Assembly (NCBI GenBank): GCA_963576475.1
Contig: OY754972.1
Span: forward strand, 33,084,556-33,148,555
Direction: 5' to 3'
Length of the DNA: 64,000 nucleotides
From: Molanna angustata
Lineage: Eukaryota > Arthropoda > Insecta > Trichoptera > Molannidae
Shown here: positions 1-12,850 of the stretch, piece by piece
Layout: every line of letters begins with the position of its first letter
How positions within the stretch are numbered: position 1 is the stretch's first letter
Made by a program: the position numbers and the translations under genes
Notes under the pieces: model-generated
The model's input: the letters and a program-made list of their open reading frames with translations, nothing else
What the model was told of the DNA's origin: nothing
Databases searched by the model: none

Positions 1-109
1 TTTTTTTGCCATTGACGTCTGGTACATTCTCTAGGAGCTGTTGTTGTAGGATCGTTGATTATTTCTTGTTTCTTCGGTTGTCTATTTGGTGACAGTGGTT
101 TGTTTCCAT
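1..109 (-). CDS. possible internal exon, truncated at window edge
   Basis: Read on the minus strand, a good 3' splice site (TTTCTTGTGATTACAG) lies just above position 109. Only one of three frames stays open to the window edge. It needs one nucleotide from a preceding exon and codes for about 36 residues rich in Pro, Thr, Gln and Lys (for example NKPLSPNRQPKKQEI and TTTAPRECTRRQWQK). The low-complexity, basic composition resembles the tail of the SAXO-like protein encoded on the same strand at 22.7-30.1 kb, so it could be a distal exon of that gene, but no linking exon was found. It could also be chance. The start is the splice acceptor, not an ATG. Confidence 0.35.
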
Positions 110-316
110 CTGTAATCACAAGAAATTGTTTAATGCACTAACCTAACCTTCCATAGTAAAATAATAATAAATCAGATTTGTATAGCGCCGTTTCATGGTA
201 ACATGACCAGTCCATGGGCTCTATCGCTAAATTGTTTGCTTCATTGCAAAATAGTCTTAAATAATTTAGTGTAAGCCCCAACACTCCGCTCTCCACGTCA
301 GATGTCAGAAGGCAAT
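110..316. other. intergenic or intronic, no gene recognised
   Basis: No coding frame, RNA gene or repeat boundary is recognised. The TAACCTAACC run near 143 is short and isolated, not a telomeric array. Confidence 0.4.
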
Positions 317-463
317 TTATTCCACTTAATAGGTCCGTTTTTGCTCACTCTAACATAATATGTACACAATGGCAATCTCACTTTTGGTGCAAAATGGCTT
401 CTCTACCTATCTGTCTCACTCTAACATAATATGTACACAATGGCAATGTAGGTACATGGGATA

Positions 464-778
<315 letters not shown>

Positions 779-804
779 CTTATACCCGTGAAAACCTAAA
801 AGTT

Positions 805-947
<143 letters not shown>

Positions 948-1089
948 CCACTTAATAGGTCCGTTTTTGCTCACTCTAACATAATATGTACACAATGGCA
1001 ATCTCACTTTTGGTGCAAAATGGCTTCTCTACCTATCTGTCTCACTCTAACATAATATGTACACAATGGCAATGTAGGTACATGGGATA

Positions 1090-1356
<267 letters not shown>

Positions 1357-1382
1357 CTTATACCCGTGAAAACCTAAAAGTT

Positions 1383-1568
<186 letters not shown>

Positions 1569-1734
1569 TCCCACTACATTTTTTGCGTCCGCCAAATATC
1601 CGACAGATCGGCGTCCACCACTTCTACTTATTATTTTAGGTTTATGTCAGTGAATTTAGAGCTATTTGTTGCTCACAATCATTGTAGCCATAAGGTTTTT
1701 CTTGTAAATTGAAAAATATAAATATTCAGTTTTA

Positions 1735-2065
1735 TCCTATTTTGGTACGTTTGACACATCATTTTCATACTTGCGTCCATGTGTATATTTTTTGTATATT
1801 TTACAAATATCTTCCTATAGTTTTCACGTCCATTTTTTTATCTTTATTACTGCGTCCGGTGTATATTTTTTGTATATTTTATATATTTCTTCATATAGTT
1901 TTCACGTCCATTTTTCTATCTTTATTACTACTTCCGGTGTATATTAAAAAACTTTCCTATGCATAATTGACATCATACTTGCGTCCATGTGTATATTTTT
2001 CGATATTTTATATATTTCGTATATTTTATATAGTTTTCACGTCCATTTGTTCTAGCTTTATTACA
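1735..2065. repeat. degenerate tandem repeat, about 85-bp period
   Basis: Three to four diverged units share TTTTCACGTCCATTT, TCTTTATTAC and GTGTATATTTTTTGTATATT. The reading frame through it is low complexity and not a gene. Confidence 0.75.
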
Positions 2066-2069
2066 ACGC

Positions 2070-3590
2070 CTTCTGTACACAGGTGATTCTTAGTGTGTAC
2101 ATAAGTGCACTACACTGCCTTCTAAAATTAATAAATATATATTATATAAAAAAAAACTTATTCAAAACACTTGCAAAAATACGTTATAATGGTACCTAGT
2201 AACTTTGTTAGTAGATGCGTGTTTGTATATAGCGCCAAAATTCGTATATTATAGGATTGTGTGCATAATTTATATGAACGTAATTTTTCTACATATTATC
2301 TCATACTAATACGAAATTTTGCCGATCCGTGATTGTGAGCGACACAGATAGCGCTTCATTGGTATGTGTTAGAAAAGGACAGAACACTGTCCCGGTCCGT
2401 GCTTTGCTCCAGACATGCGTATTGAAGACAATACTGTCCATAATGAGTTAACATCAACATGCGTAATAACAACATTTTACTTATTATTTGTAAGGATTAT
2501 TTTACATTAACTTACGTACAATGTTATGACAAACATCTGTGGTGTGATTGTGAAGTTTGTCCAAATGTTCATTAGTGTCAGAGTAAAATTAAAAACATCT
2601 TTTGTAATATCAATAAGGATATTAAAAAAAATATATCAATTAAATTGCTCGTTCTATATTATAGGGATGTTTATTTCAATGTCGATGTACTGATATTATC
2701 AATTTAACAACTATGTTTTTTTAAATACCTACGATGTTTAGAAACATATTGTGAATTATTGTTCAATTTATTGACAGCTTACTGTTGAGTCCAACGGTGT
2801 TTTTATACGCAGTTTTGAAGAAAACTACATTATTATAACATAAGACCATCTCAATGTTTTTTCAACGATGTTACACCAACGAACATTTGATCTCCTCTAT
2901 CCTAGAGTTTTATACAATCTTGTAATCGAAAGGCATGCACAAATGTAAGAGCGTTGAACTTTTTTTTTAATTTTCATATAGATATCAACCGGGAGTATAA
3001 CATCTAGGATTTTATGAATCTTTTATATATTTTGAAGAACTCGTATATTATACAAATAACAAAAGTTTTTATTTGATTTTTTTGTTGTGATATATTTAGT
3101 CAAAAGCTAATTTTGTGTTAAAAAATGTTGGGGAAATTCATTATTTAAATATTATATAAAACACACTACATAGGTACCTACTTTGTTTAATGTCACTATT
3201 TATTAGATGAAGTACTTACGTACTAGGTACATCATATAAATTTAATATGTACCCAAACATTATTTCTTTCAAAATAAATAATAGAATAAAACAAAATTCA
3301 AAGGCTCGCCATTGAAAAAATATATAAATATAAAAATAATAATAAATACTTCCTTGCACCCTGCGCATGTGGCCATTTCATTGCTATTCGACAATTTCAT
3401 CTAATTTATTTACCTAGTATTTCCAGCCCCGATAAGCAAGAGTTACGTGAGAAATAATTTTAAATAAATTTATAAGCATGAATGTAGATACCTACATATT
3501 ATGTTTATGTAAAAATGAACTGCAGATAATTTCAATCACTAGCCGCCTATGCTTCTGATCGTGGTACATAATCAATAATCAGAGTGTCTA
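2070..3590. other. AT-rich, nothing recognised
   Basis: Inspected on both strands. There is no long open frame with sensible composition, no recognisable repeat end and no RNA gene. Confidence 0.5.
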
Positions 3591-3599
3591 TCGTCCGAA

Positions 3600-3754
3600 T
3601 ATGGGCTCCGGTTTTTCTATTTGACTTCAAAGTTGGAAAAACCGTAAAAAATATAGACCCTACATACAAATATCGCGTATCCTGGCTTGAAACATTGCCG
3701 ATATGTTAAGAGAACAAAGTTCTTTTAAACAAATTGATGGTTGGATCAATATTT
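3600..3754 (-). mobile_element. HLE fragment, 5' end
   Basis: Matches the 5' end of the Helentron-like family described at 5150-6154: TTGACTTCAAAGTTGGAAAA, then a GAACAAAGTTCT hairpin and a diverged terminal sequence (AATTGATGGTTGGAT). Confidence 0.75.
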
Positions 3755-3875
3755 AGGAACTAAAACACTGAACGAAAATGAATATCAATATTCTATTATA
3801 AATTAGATCATTTTTAAAGAAACTAACACACTGAACGAAAATCAATATTCGATTGAAATCTTGACTATTATAAAA

Positions 3876-4002
3876 CTAGTTGCATGAAACACATGAGATC
3901 CAACTGTCGATAGCGATAGTATGTATAGTTGAAGAATAAGTACCAAACTATAAAATCATTAATCCAAATTATTGAATATTTTAAGATATTTTGTTTTTTA
4001 TA
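3876..4002 (-). mobile_element. HLE solo 3' end, adjacent to a second 3' end
   Basis: Begins with the terminal CTAG and its hairpin, then runs about 127 bp before the next HLE 3' terminus starts at 4003. This looks like an HLE inserted in, or recombined with, another HLE copy. Confidence 0.8.
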
Positions 4003-4730
4003 CTAGTTGCATGTAACACATGAGATCCAACTGTCGATAGTGATAGTATGTACAGTTGAAGAATAGGTAAGTACGAAACTATAAACCCATAAATACAAAT
4101 TATTTAATATTTTAAGATATTTGGTTTTCTATACAACACATGTACCTAGGTATGTATGTCAAGATAGGATAGTATGGAGGTCAGTCCTTTGATCCTACCC
4201 AGAATATGAAAACAGCATGATGGTATGTATGTATGTTGGGAGATTAGTATCAAATTATTAAGTCTTCTTAGATATTGTGAGTAGGCTACTTCCATACAAA
4301 TTGTATGAAGCAATGTCGTCACTAAATTCAATTTTTATAAAAATTATTAAAAAAAATTTGAGATGTGCTAATACAATCTAATATTTTTTATAGAAAATTA
4401 AATTATCTAGTTGGGGTATTTCGGCTTTTTTAAAAAGATATTTTTAAAAAGTTTGGAAATATAGGCAGTTAATCTCATAAATTTATCATAAAAAAAATAT
4501 TTTTATTAATAAAAAATGTTTGAGAAACCCTGGAATTAAAAAAAAAAAAAATTGAGATTTTGTATTTGTCTATGTTCATACCAATTTTCAGCTTTCTAGC
4601 TTTTATGGTTTCTGAGATGTATGGAAAAATAAACCAAAATTTCAAAAGTTGATAACCCCTGACTGAAACAAAAATTCACAATTCTGAGTATAAAAGTTTT
4701 GTAGACCTGTAAATATTCATATATTCTACT
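4003..4730 (-). mobile_element. HLE copy, 5' end missing
   Basis: The 3' terminus (CTAG, hairpin, GATCCAACTGTCGATAG) and the body are present, including TATCTAGTTGGGGTATTTCGG and TTGATAACCCCTGACTGAAA. The CA tract and the 5' subterminal repeat are missing after about 4730. Confidence 0.85.
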
Positions 4731-4887
4731 AAGATTGTGTGTGATTGTCATACATAAATTATTGACAGCTTAGCAAGTTATTTTTTTTTCAGTTCAACAA
4801 GTTAGCGGCGTGATAATGATTATGTTGTGCATATTATATGTGTTTATTAGTTTAAATAATCAAAACAGATTAATAGCTCTACATGTT

Positions 4888-5095
4888 AATAATTTTTTTA
4901 TTTTTATTTATTTCTATCCAAAAATATACAGTATATATGAGATACAAAATATCTTAAGATAATATAAGCTTATTCATACATAGTTAACATACAATGTAAA
5001 TATAAGTTATTTCATTTCAATTAATATCAATTTACAACTTCACTGGTGCTTACATAGTTTAAGCCATATCTTTTTGTTTGTATCTTTGTTACTTT
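4888..5095 (-). mobile_element. LINE/SINE-type 3' tail remnant
   Basis: On the minus strand this reads GCTTAAACTATGTAAGCACC, continues for about 100 bp and ends in an AATAAA-rich A tail. The same stretch recurs on the plus strand at 40186-40290, so it is a dispersed repeat, probably a retrotransposon 3' end. No coding part is left. Confidence 0.6.
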
Positions 5096-5149
5096 GTTGT
5101 TTATGTTATTGTCTTTTACGTTGTTTATTTATAGATACATTTACATATA

Positions 5150-6154
5150 CTAGTTGCATGTAACACATGAGATCCAACTGTCGATAGCGATAGTATGTAT
5201 AGTTGAAGAATATGTACCAAACTATAAACCCATAAATACAAATTATTGAATATTTTCAGATATTTTGTTTTCTATACAACATATATTATGTAGGTATGTA
5301 TGTCAAGATAGGATAGTATGGAGGAAGTTCCTTTTTTCCTACCCAGAATATGAAAATAGCATGATGGTATGTATGTATGTTTGGAGATGAAGTATCAAAC
5401 TACATATTAAGTCTTCTTACATATTGTGTATAGGCGACTTCCATACAAAATGTATGAAGCGATGTCGTCACTTAATTCAATTTTTAAAAAAATTGTTAAA
5501 AAAAATTGAGATCTTCTACTACAATGTTAATATTTTTTATAGAAAATTAAATTATCTAGTTGGGGTGTTTCGGCTTTTTTCGATAATTGTATAAGTTTTG
5601 GAAATATAGGCAGTTAAACTCATAAATTTATCATAAAAAAAAAATTTTTCTTATTAAAAATTGTTTGAGAAACCCTGTAATTTTTTTGAAAAAATTTATT
5701 TGAGATTTTTTATATTTCTATGTTTGTACCAATTTTCAGCGTTCTAGCTTATATGGTTTCTGAGATATATGGAAAAATAAAATAAAAATTCAAAAGTTGA
5801 TAACCCCTGACTGAAACAAAAATTCAAAATTCTGAGTATTAAATTTTTGTAGGCCTATAACTGTGTATATATTCTGAAATTTTGGGCTCTGTAAATTGAG
5901 CGGATCAAAAGTTATAAGGGAGGGGGACACACACACACACACACAGACACACGAAATGTTCTACTCCGAATTCTGAGTAAATCCGTGTATGGAACATATA
6001 TGCTGCGAAGCCTCTAAGTTGGTGTTTTTTGACTTCAAAGTTGGAAAAGCCGTGAAAAAAGTAGACCTCTCCATACAAATCTCGCGTATCCTGGCTTGAT
6101 ACATTGTCGATATGTTAAGAGAACAAAGTTCTCCTGAACAAATCGACAGTTGGA
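5150..6154 (-). mobile_element. Helentron-like non-autonomous element (HLE), full length
   Basis: About 1 kb. In element orientation it starts TCCAACTGTCGAT, carries a GAGAACTTTGTTCTC palindrome near the 5' end, a short GT/CA tract in the middle and the inverted subterminal copy ATCGACAGTTGGAT near the 3' end. It then ends with the hairpin CATGT-GTT-ACATG, CAA and a terminal CTAG followed by T. No protein-coding domain is present. As I recall them, these traits match Helentron-associated elements such as DINE-1: subterminal inverted repeats, internal microsatellite, 3' hairpin, T|T insertion, no target duplication. The short frame near the 5' end recurs in several copies only because the copies are similar. 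Confidence 0.85.
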
Positions 6155-6459
6155 ATATTAGTCCATGTACATACATACGCTACGCATTCAAACGTATGCA
6201 TCTTTCCTTCTAAATACAATATTTCATTTTGAGTCATGCACACACAACCAAAAATTGTGGAAATAAATTATTTGTTTCACTTTTTTTCAATTTCAAATAA
6301 TATGATGTTTGTATCCGCTTCATCTTTGAACTTAAAAAATCGATCACATTTCCTCTTACCGTAATCTTCTCAATTTGCCTAAGATACAACAGCGATATAT
6401 ACTTTGTCACTTCTATACAATACGCTCTTTAACCCTATGTAATTCACCGCAGTAGGTAC

Positions 6460-6756
6460 GTTAAAACCAAATTCACCTATTTATCTAATCACGGCCTATC
6501 GCTTCGATCTGCTGAACGTACTACATTAAGTATCCCAATATACAACACTGAATTTTTCAACTCAACCTTTGAAGTATGTTCAGCAAGACTCTGGAATAAT
6601 TTGAGTCCTGATATAAATAACTTCGTCAAACTTGCTTTCCATTTTCAAGAAAAGACTAAAGCAGGGATATCTCTCCGAAAATACCTGATCCCTCTCCTTT
6701 TCCTTCCTTCCCTTTGCTACGTAATATTTACTAAAGAAGGAATATTTACCCCTTGA
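6460..6756 (+). pseudogene. LINE reverse transcriptase C-terminal remnant
   Basis: An open frame without a start encodes about 98 residues. It has the tail motif of insect non-LTR reverse transcriptases, here TTLSIPIYNT and CSARLWNNLSPDI (compare the usual 'RLWNSLP' motif). Everything upstream of this C-terminal region is missing, so this is a 5'-truncated copy. It is followed by a 3' UTR and an A-rich tail. Confidence 0.7.
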
Positions 6757-7013
6757 CACCTGATCTCGGTTTCCTCTTCTTGTTCTTTCCCAATCCTTTT
6801 TTTTTGTTATGCTATTATTTTATTTTTCTTATTGTTTATCTTGGTGTTATGTATATTTTCTTTGTTCTTTTTTAGCTTTCATTTTTTGTTGATGTAGGTA
6901 CATATATAATTCTGTCAATCTGGTTGTTTGGAAAAAAATGCCTAATGGCAATAAGCCCGCTAGTGTGCTTTATATTTGTTTATATTATGTACAAAAAGAT
7001 AAATAAATAAATA
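6757..7013 (+). mobile_element. 3' UTR and tail of the truncated LINE
   Basis: A T-rich stretch, then GCCTAATGGCAATAAGCCCG and a (TAAA)n-like tail at about 6995-7013. This is the usual end of a CR1/Jockey-type LINE copy. Confidence 0.65.
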
Positions 7014-7266
7014 TGAATTTTATTCTTATTATTAGGACGCGTTTCGCCTAGTAAGGGCCTTATATTTTCTGTCTATAAAATATACTTAGGTTTTAACATC
7101 AAGATGACACAATAATTAGATATGTTTAGCTCAAATTTAATGTCACGGATTATTGCGCTAAAAATCAGATGAACATATTATCCACATCTCAAAATGAAGA
7201 ATATCTATTATTAAAAAGAAGGCTACGACTATTTACACGACTCAATCATAGACGAAAACCAAAAAT

Positions 7267-7500
7267 AACCACAGAAAACGCAGATAAATCAAGTTATAAA
7301 AATATTTACCTTTGTTTATACTCTGTTATAATTGTAGATCTCGATAAAAAAATGATTTATAAAATTAAGTAAATGTAATGAGATGCCTATATTATTTATT
7401 TTTTCTTCAAGTTGGTATCCATGATGCATTTTTATGACCATTGAAAAAATGACAAAGGTAAATATTTTTGTATTTTGATTTATCTGCGCTTTCTATGGTT
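7267..7500. repeat. imperfect inverted repeat, 49-bp arms
   Basis: Arms 7267-7315 and 7452-7500 are reverse complements with about five mismatches (ACAAAGGTAAATATTTTT at the inner ends), separated by about 136 bp. Possibly the ends of a small fold-back element; no outer TIR or target duplication was seen. Confidence 0.75.
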
Positions 7501-8060
7501 ATAAATGACCCAAAAACATAGACGACGTCAGAAAATTTGTCGTGTAAATAGACACTTTTTGGCGGGAAAACGCTTTTCCCGCCAATTCCGGTCGTAAAAA
7601 TAGTGGCACCGTAAAAAGAAAATAATGATAGACTTAAGACAATTATTTTGAAAGAACAACCTTTAATTCTTAATATTACGAAATACATTATTAAAACTGA
7701 ATTACTAACTCATGCACCATATTATAATAAATTCCCTCGAGGTTACTTTAATATAGTTATCGTTTTCTACATTTTAAACAATTACGATACACCCTATAAG
7801 TTAAAAAATACGCTATCAATTATTTTTTTCTAAATGGCATATACGACATACTTAGTAGGTATACATTGCAGATAATATTGAATCATTTTGTGCAAAATAT
7901 TTGGCAGAAGAAAATAATTATTGTTTTACGTATATATTTTAATAAATAATTTAACATAAAAATGTTTACGAATAACAAATATTTTTCAATTATTTTGTGT
8001 ATATTTTGATGATTTTATTTCAATTAAGATACATAGGTTAGACTTAAATCACTCAAAAAG
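7501..8060. other. AT-rich, nothing recognised
   Basis: Contains TTTGGCGGGAAAACGCTTTTCCCGCC (7559-7584), a local hairpin of about 12-bp arms. No gene or larger repeat was recognised. Confidence 0.4.
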
Positions 8061-8079
8061 TATAGTAAAACGTTTTAGA

Positions 8080-8410
8080 CTTCAATGTATCTCTATATAC
8101 TTAGTGCAGATCATTGAACAAATTAGTAAGTACTTGGAGTAAGTTACTTTTTAATTGTTTGTGCGGAATGTTTAGTTTTAATATATCTTTCATTATGTTA
8201 AGAGTTATGTACACTTAATTAACTTTTTAATTGTTTGTGTAAATGTTTAGTTTTAATATCTCTTACATTATTTTAAGTATAGATCATTGAACTATTCAGT
8301 ACTTATGTAGTGTGAGTTACATACACTACAATTACTTTTTAATTGTCTGTGCGGAATGTTTATTTTTGATATCTCTATATTATACATATGTGCAGATCAT
8401 CGCACTACAT
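8080..8410. repeat. degenerate tandem repeat, three units of about 120 bp
   Basis: Three units share GCAGATCATTGAAC, AGTTACTTTTTAATTGTTTG and GGAATGTTTAGTTTTAATAT. Units differ by substitutions and small indels. Confidence 0.75.
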
Positions 8411-8937
8411 AATGTTAAGATATTTATAAAAAGATTTGACAAATACGACTAGATCAGGGGCAAGTCCGGCCAAGAAGTGAAATCCTGGATATAATTATAT
8501 TAGATATCTTAAGATATTATAGAATCCACATGAAAATTATATCCTTGATATGGGTAATCGTGAGGGTTTTGATTTCACCGATTGACGGGACTTGTCTCCT
8601 TGAGTTTAAAATACATTAAATATCTGTTGTGCATAAAAATAATACAACTTAGTGCAGAATATTTCTTACCCAATAAACTTTCAGTTTCGGAAATTAAATG
8701 ATGTAAGTGCGTATTTTTAAATAACAAACCCGCATTCATGAAAAAAAAATACCTGATGTTATTGATCACATGGCTATTCTCATGATTTTACCAACCAAAT
8801 ACGTGGACAGTATGGAGGTCAGTCCTCTTTTCCAACCCGGAATATGAAAACAGCCTGATGGTATGTATGTATGTTTGGAGATAAAGTAACAAACTATAAG
8901 GTCTTCTTACATAATATATTGTGTAATGTGTATAGAC

Positions 8938-9398
8938 GACTACCATACCATACTTAGGAAGCATGTTTCAGCGTGATGGAAGATTGGAAAAAGATATTGA
9001 AAGGAGAGTAACGGCAGGTAATAGAGTGAATTGTACGTTAAAATCTATAATGGCTGACCCAATTATTGAAAGAAATATCGTAAGTAAGATTAAAATAAAT
9101 GCCCTAAGGTGGTTCGGCCACATAGAACGAATGAAAGATGACCGTCTGACAAAAAAAGTATACAAGTCTGATAAAAGAGGAACGAAAAGTAGAGGTCGGC
9201 CAATAAAAATTTGGCACGATCACATAAATGGGATTTTGAAAGATGGTGATGTTAGAAGTAAGAATAATAGAAGAGCGTGTATGAGACGATGTATGAACGT
9301 GAATGAAGCGAGGAAGGTATTTCAGTCTGGCATTCGGTTCTCTCTGCCTACCCCAAATAGGGAAATGGAGTGATGGTATGGCTATGGGACTACCATAC
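8938..9398 (+). mobile_element. LINE insertion with 11-bp target-site duplication
   Basis: GACTACCATAC occurs at 8938-8948 and at 9388-9398. Removing one copy together with 8949-9387 restores a continuous HLE. This marks the exact ends of the insert. There is no poly(A) tail; the insert ends TGATGGTATGGCTATG. Confidence 0.8.
8951..9373 (+). pseudogene. truncated LINE reverse transcriptase C-terminal domain
   Basis: An open frame of about 140 codons has the recognisable C-terminal signature of insect endonuclease/reverse-transcriptase LINEs: a YLGS entry, GRLEKDIERRVTAGNRVN, then ALRWFGHIERM, RLTKKVY and SRGRPIKIW. The stretch that normally lies between 'GNRVN' and 'LRWFGH' is much shorter than in the family, so the copy has an internal deletion as well as a 5' truncation. 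The first ATG is at 8963, but homology starts upstream at about 8951. It ends in TGA. It sits within an HLE copy between two 11-bp direct repeats and is most likely a dead insertion. Confidence 0.75.
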
Positions 9399-9904
9399 AA
9401 ATTGTATGAAGCGAAGTCGTCACTAAATTCAATTTCAATAAAAATTGTTAAAAAGAAATTGAGATGTACTGCTACAATGTTAATATTTTTTATAGAAAAT
9501 TAAATTATCTAGTTGGGCTATTTCGGCTTTTTTCGATATTTTTTAAAAATTTGGAAATATAGGCCGTTAAACACATAAAAAAATGTGTTTCCTAATAAAA
9601 AATGTTTGAGAAACTCAAGAATTATTTTTAAAAAACTTATTTGAGATTATGTATTTGTCTATTTGTGATACCAATTTTCAGCGTTCTAGCTTTTATGGTT
9701 TCTGAGATATATGGAAAAATAAAGTAAAAATTCAAAAGTTGATAACCCCTGACTGAAACCAAAATTCAAAATTCTGAGTATAAAAGTTTTGTAGGCCTAT
9801 TACTATTTATATATTCTGAAATTTTGGGCTCTGTGCATTGAGCGAATCAAATGTTATAAGGGCGGGGGACACACAGACGTCATGACACACAAAATATAGA
9901 TAGA

Positions 9905-10090
9905 TAAAAAATATCAAATTGATGTTTTCAAAAAAATTCTAGAAATTCTCAAACATTTTTATTAATAAAAATGTTTATCATGATAAATTTATGTGTTTAA
10001 CTGCCTATATTTCCAAAGTTTTTAAAAATATCGAAACAAGGCGAAACACCAAAACGAGATAATTTAATTTTCTATAAAAAATATTAACAT
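9905..10090 (+). mobile_element. HLE fragment in opposite orientation
   Basis: Matches the middle of the HLE body in the orientation opposite to 8806-9900 (ACTGCCTATATTTCCAAAGT, TAATTTAATTTTCTATAAAA). The two copies sit head to head around 9900. Confidence 0.75.
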
Positions 10091-10097
10091 TGCAATA

Positions 10098-10335
10098 GTA
10101 AGTAAGTAGGTACGCGCATCAGAGTAACAATAAACAAATTGATAGTTTTATGAACGATGTAAAAATAAAAGTAAGTAGGTACGCGCATGAGAGAGTAACA
10201 ATAATCAAATCAACATATAGTATGAACTTTGTAAAACTGAAAGTAAGTAGGTACGCGCACGAGAGAGAATAGGTATCAATACATATATCGACAGTTGTAT
10301 GAAGTCGTAAAAATAAAAGTAAGTAGGTACGCGCT
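10098..10335. repeat. tandem repeat, ~70-bp period, four starts
   Basis: AAGTAAGTAGGTACGCGC recurs at about 10100, 10170, 10240 and 10317, with AACAATA and GTAAAA in between. The last unit is incomplete. Confidence 0.85.
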
Positions 10336-10404
10336 TTTTCAAGGCAATATTTAAAATGCGTTGAATTGTATTCATTTTATCGCGAAGGTCACAGAGACAT
10401 GTTA

Positions 10405-10605
10405 GAACAGTATTGAGCGCGGACGCAAGACGATCGGAGCCATATATATAAATCACCTTCAAAATATACTCCGAACAAATCTCCGTGCGGCCAAGGTCAA
10501 CATGTAATATTTTGCCGCGGATGCAAAACGATCGGTGGCTTAGTAAAAATATACACCTTCAAAATATACACTGAATAAATCTCCGTGCGGCCAATGGTTG
10601 AACTA
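10405..10605. repeat. two-copy tandem repeat, about 105 bp
   Basis: Two copies share CAAATCTCCGTGCGGCCAA and CACCTTCAAAATATAC, with GCGGACGCAAGACGATCGG in the first and GCGGATGCAAAACGATCGG in the second. GC-rich for this neighbourhood. Confidence 0.8.
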
Positions 10606-10801
10606 ATAATATTCATTTCAAGATATTTTGATATTTTTTTTGCTTCCATGTAAATTTTTGCCAGTTGATTCTCTATGGTATAAGCAACAGAAAGGTAGTT
10701 TTTGGCGTGAAAATTATCTTGCGTCCGTATACCGGACGCGAAAAGTTGGTGGACGCAACAACCCTATACGAATTTCACATAGGTGACGCAACAAGTATTG
10801 C

Positions 10802-11504
<703 letters not shown>

Positions 11505-11639
11505 ATTACTTACTAGCTTTTATGTCCCGCCGTTGGCCAAGAATGTAAATTAGTGAAGGAATAAGCAATCCTTTATATAATATTGTCACAAAAAATATTT
11601 GCTAATTCGTAGTATGAAAAGTAGTTTGAAATTTAATTG

Positions 11640-12300
11640 AGTTTAAGCGGTGTAAAATCTTAAAGTGATGGCCACAATCCATTTGCTTTTATATATAAGC
11701 ACATACAATTTCTGCACGCATGGACTATGGGAAATGATTTTAAATATGACTTATTATAAAAAGACAACGTCGTAAAGAGTTTGGATTTGGCCACAACCCC
11801 TATTTTTATATATTGTCATCGAATGCAAATAATGTGTTTAAAATATTTAGTAATTTTGGATGATGGGAAATGGTTTAAAAATTGATTAAACAAAAGTACT
11901 GAAAATATTCTAGTGTTGGTCCCATCCCATTCGTTTTTATATTTTTCGTCAAGTGTGCATATAGTTTATTATAGTTTTGCACAATAAAACTGATAGACTT
12001 AAAACTGACACATAAGTCTACATTACAGAAGAAGAAGACTTAAGCTATGTTAAATAGTTTTTAATATGAATATAAACGTTGTGAAGATCCAGCAATGGCC
12101 ACAACCACGATTTTTTATATATTGTCATCAAAATGAAATGTGTAGTTATTGAAAATTAAGCAATATATGATGATACAATAAATGGTGTAAATTTGATTGA
12201 ACAAAAGTAATGAGAAGATTCTAGTGTTGGTCACATCCCATTCGTTTTTATGTATTTTCATCAAGTATGCATGTTGTTTATAATATTTCGTTACAATAGA
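11640..12300. repeat. degenerate tandem module, about 120-180 bp
   Basis: Four or five units alternate GGCCACAACC..TTTTTATATATTGTCATC with TCTAGTGTTGGTC.CATCCCATTCG. It lies inside the dispersed repeat at 11505-13640. Confidence 0.65.
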
Positions 12301-12339
12301 CTATTAGACATAAAACTAATCCAAAAGACTAAATAAAAA

Positions 12340-12850
12340 AAGAAGTAGAAGTATAAAACTATAACAAATAGTTTGTAATAAAAACTGACCCAATGGTCTA
12401 CATAGAAGATGAAATAGAAGAATTACACATTAGGAAATGTATTATATAAAAAACTGACCAAAATGTCTTCATAAAAGAAGAAGAAGATGAATTGAACTAT
12501 AGGAAATATTTTATATAAAATTCACCCAACATCTACATAAAATAAGAAAACGAAGAATTAGACTAAAGGATAGTTTGTTTAAAAACTAACCAAAAGGTCT
12601 ACATAAAGGAAGAAGAAGACGAATTAGACTATAGGAAATAGTTTGTATAAAAACTCACCCAAGGTCTACATAAATTAAGAAAAAGAAAAATTAGACTATA
12701 GGAAATAGTTTATTTATGAACTGTCCCAAATGACTTCACAAAAGAAGAGGAAGAAGATTTAAACCCCAAGAAATAGTTTGTAGAAAAAATCACCCAAAGG
12801 TCTACATAGAAAAAAGAAGAATTTCACTATAGGAAATAGTTTGTAGGTAT
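12340..12850. repeat. minisatellite, about 62-bp degenerate unit, ~8 units
   Basis: Units contain ACTATAGGAAATAGTTTGTA, AAACTCACCCAAAGGTCTAC and a GAAGAAGAAGA tract. Copies differ by substitutions and indels, so the array is old. Confidence 0.8.

Larger units (their letters stand above)
8806..9900 (-). mobile_element. HLE copy split by a LINE insertion
   Basis: HLE body sequence runs 8806-8948 and resumes at 9399 in register (CATACAAATTGTATGAAGCG onward), ending near the CACACAGACG remnant of the CA tract at about 9880. Between the two parts lies a LINE-derived insert flanked by GACTACCATAC on both sides. The true 3' CTAG end is missing. Confidence 0.85.

Noticed and set aside
143..152. Insect telomere-like TAACCTAACC
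   Set aside because: Only two units, with no array around it.
7169..7372. Plus-strand 67-codon frame
   Set aside because: Lies over one arm of an inverted repeat and is AT-driven; no domain.
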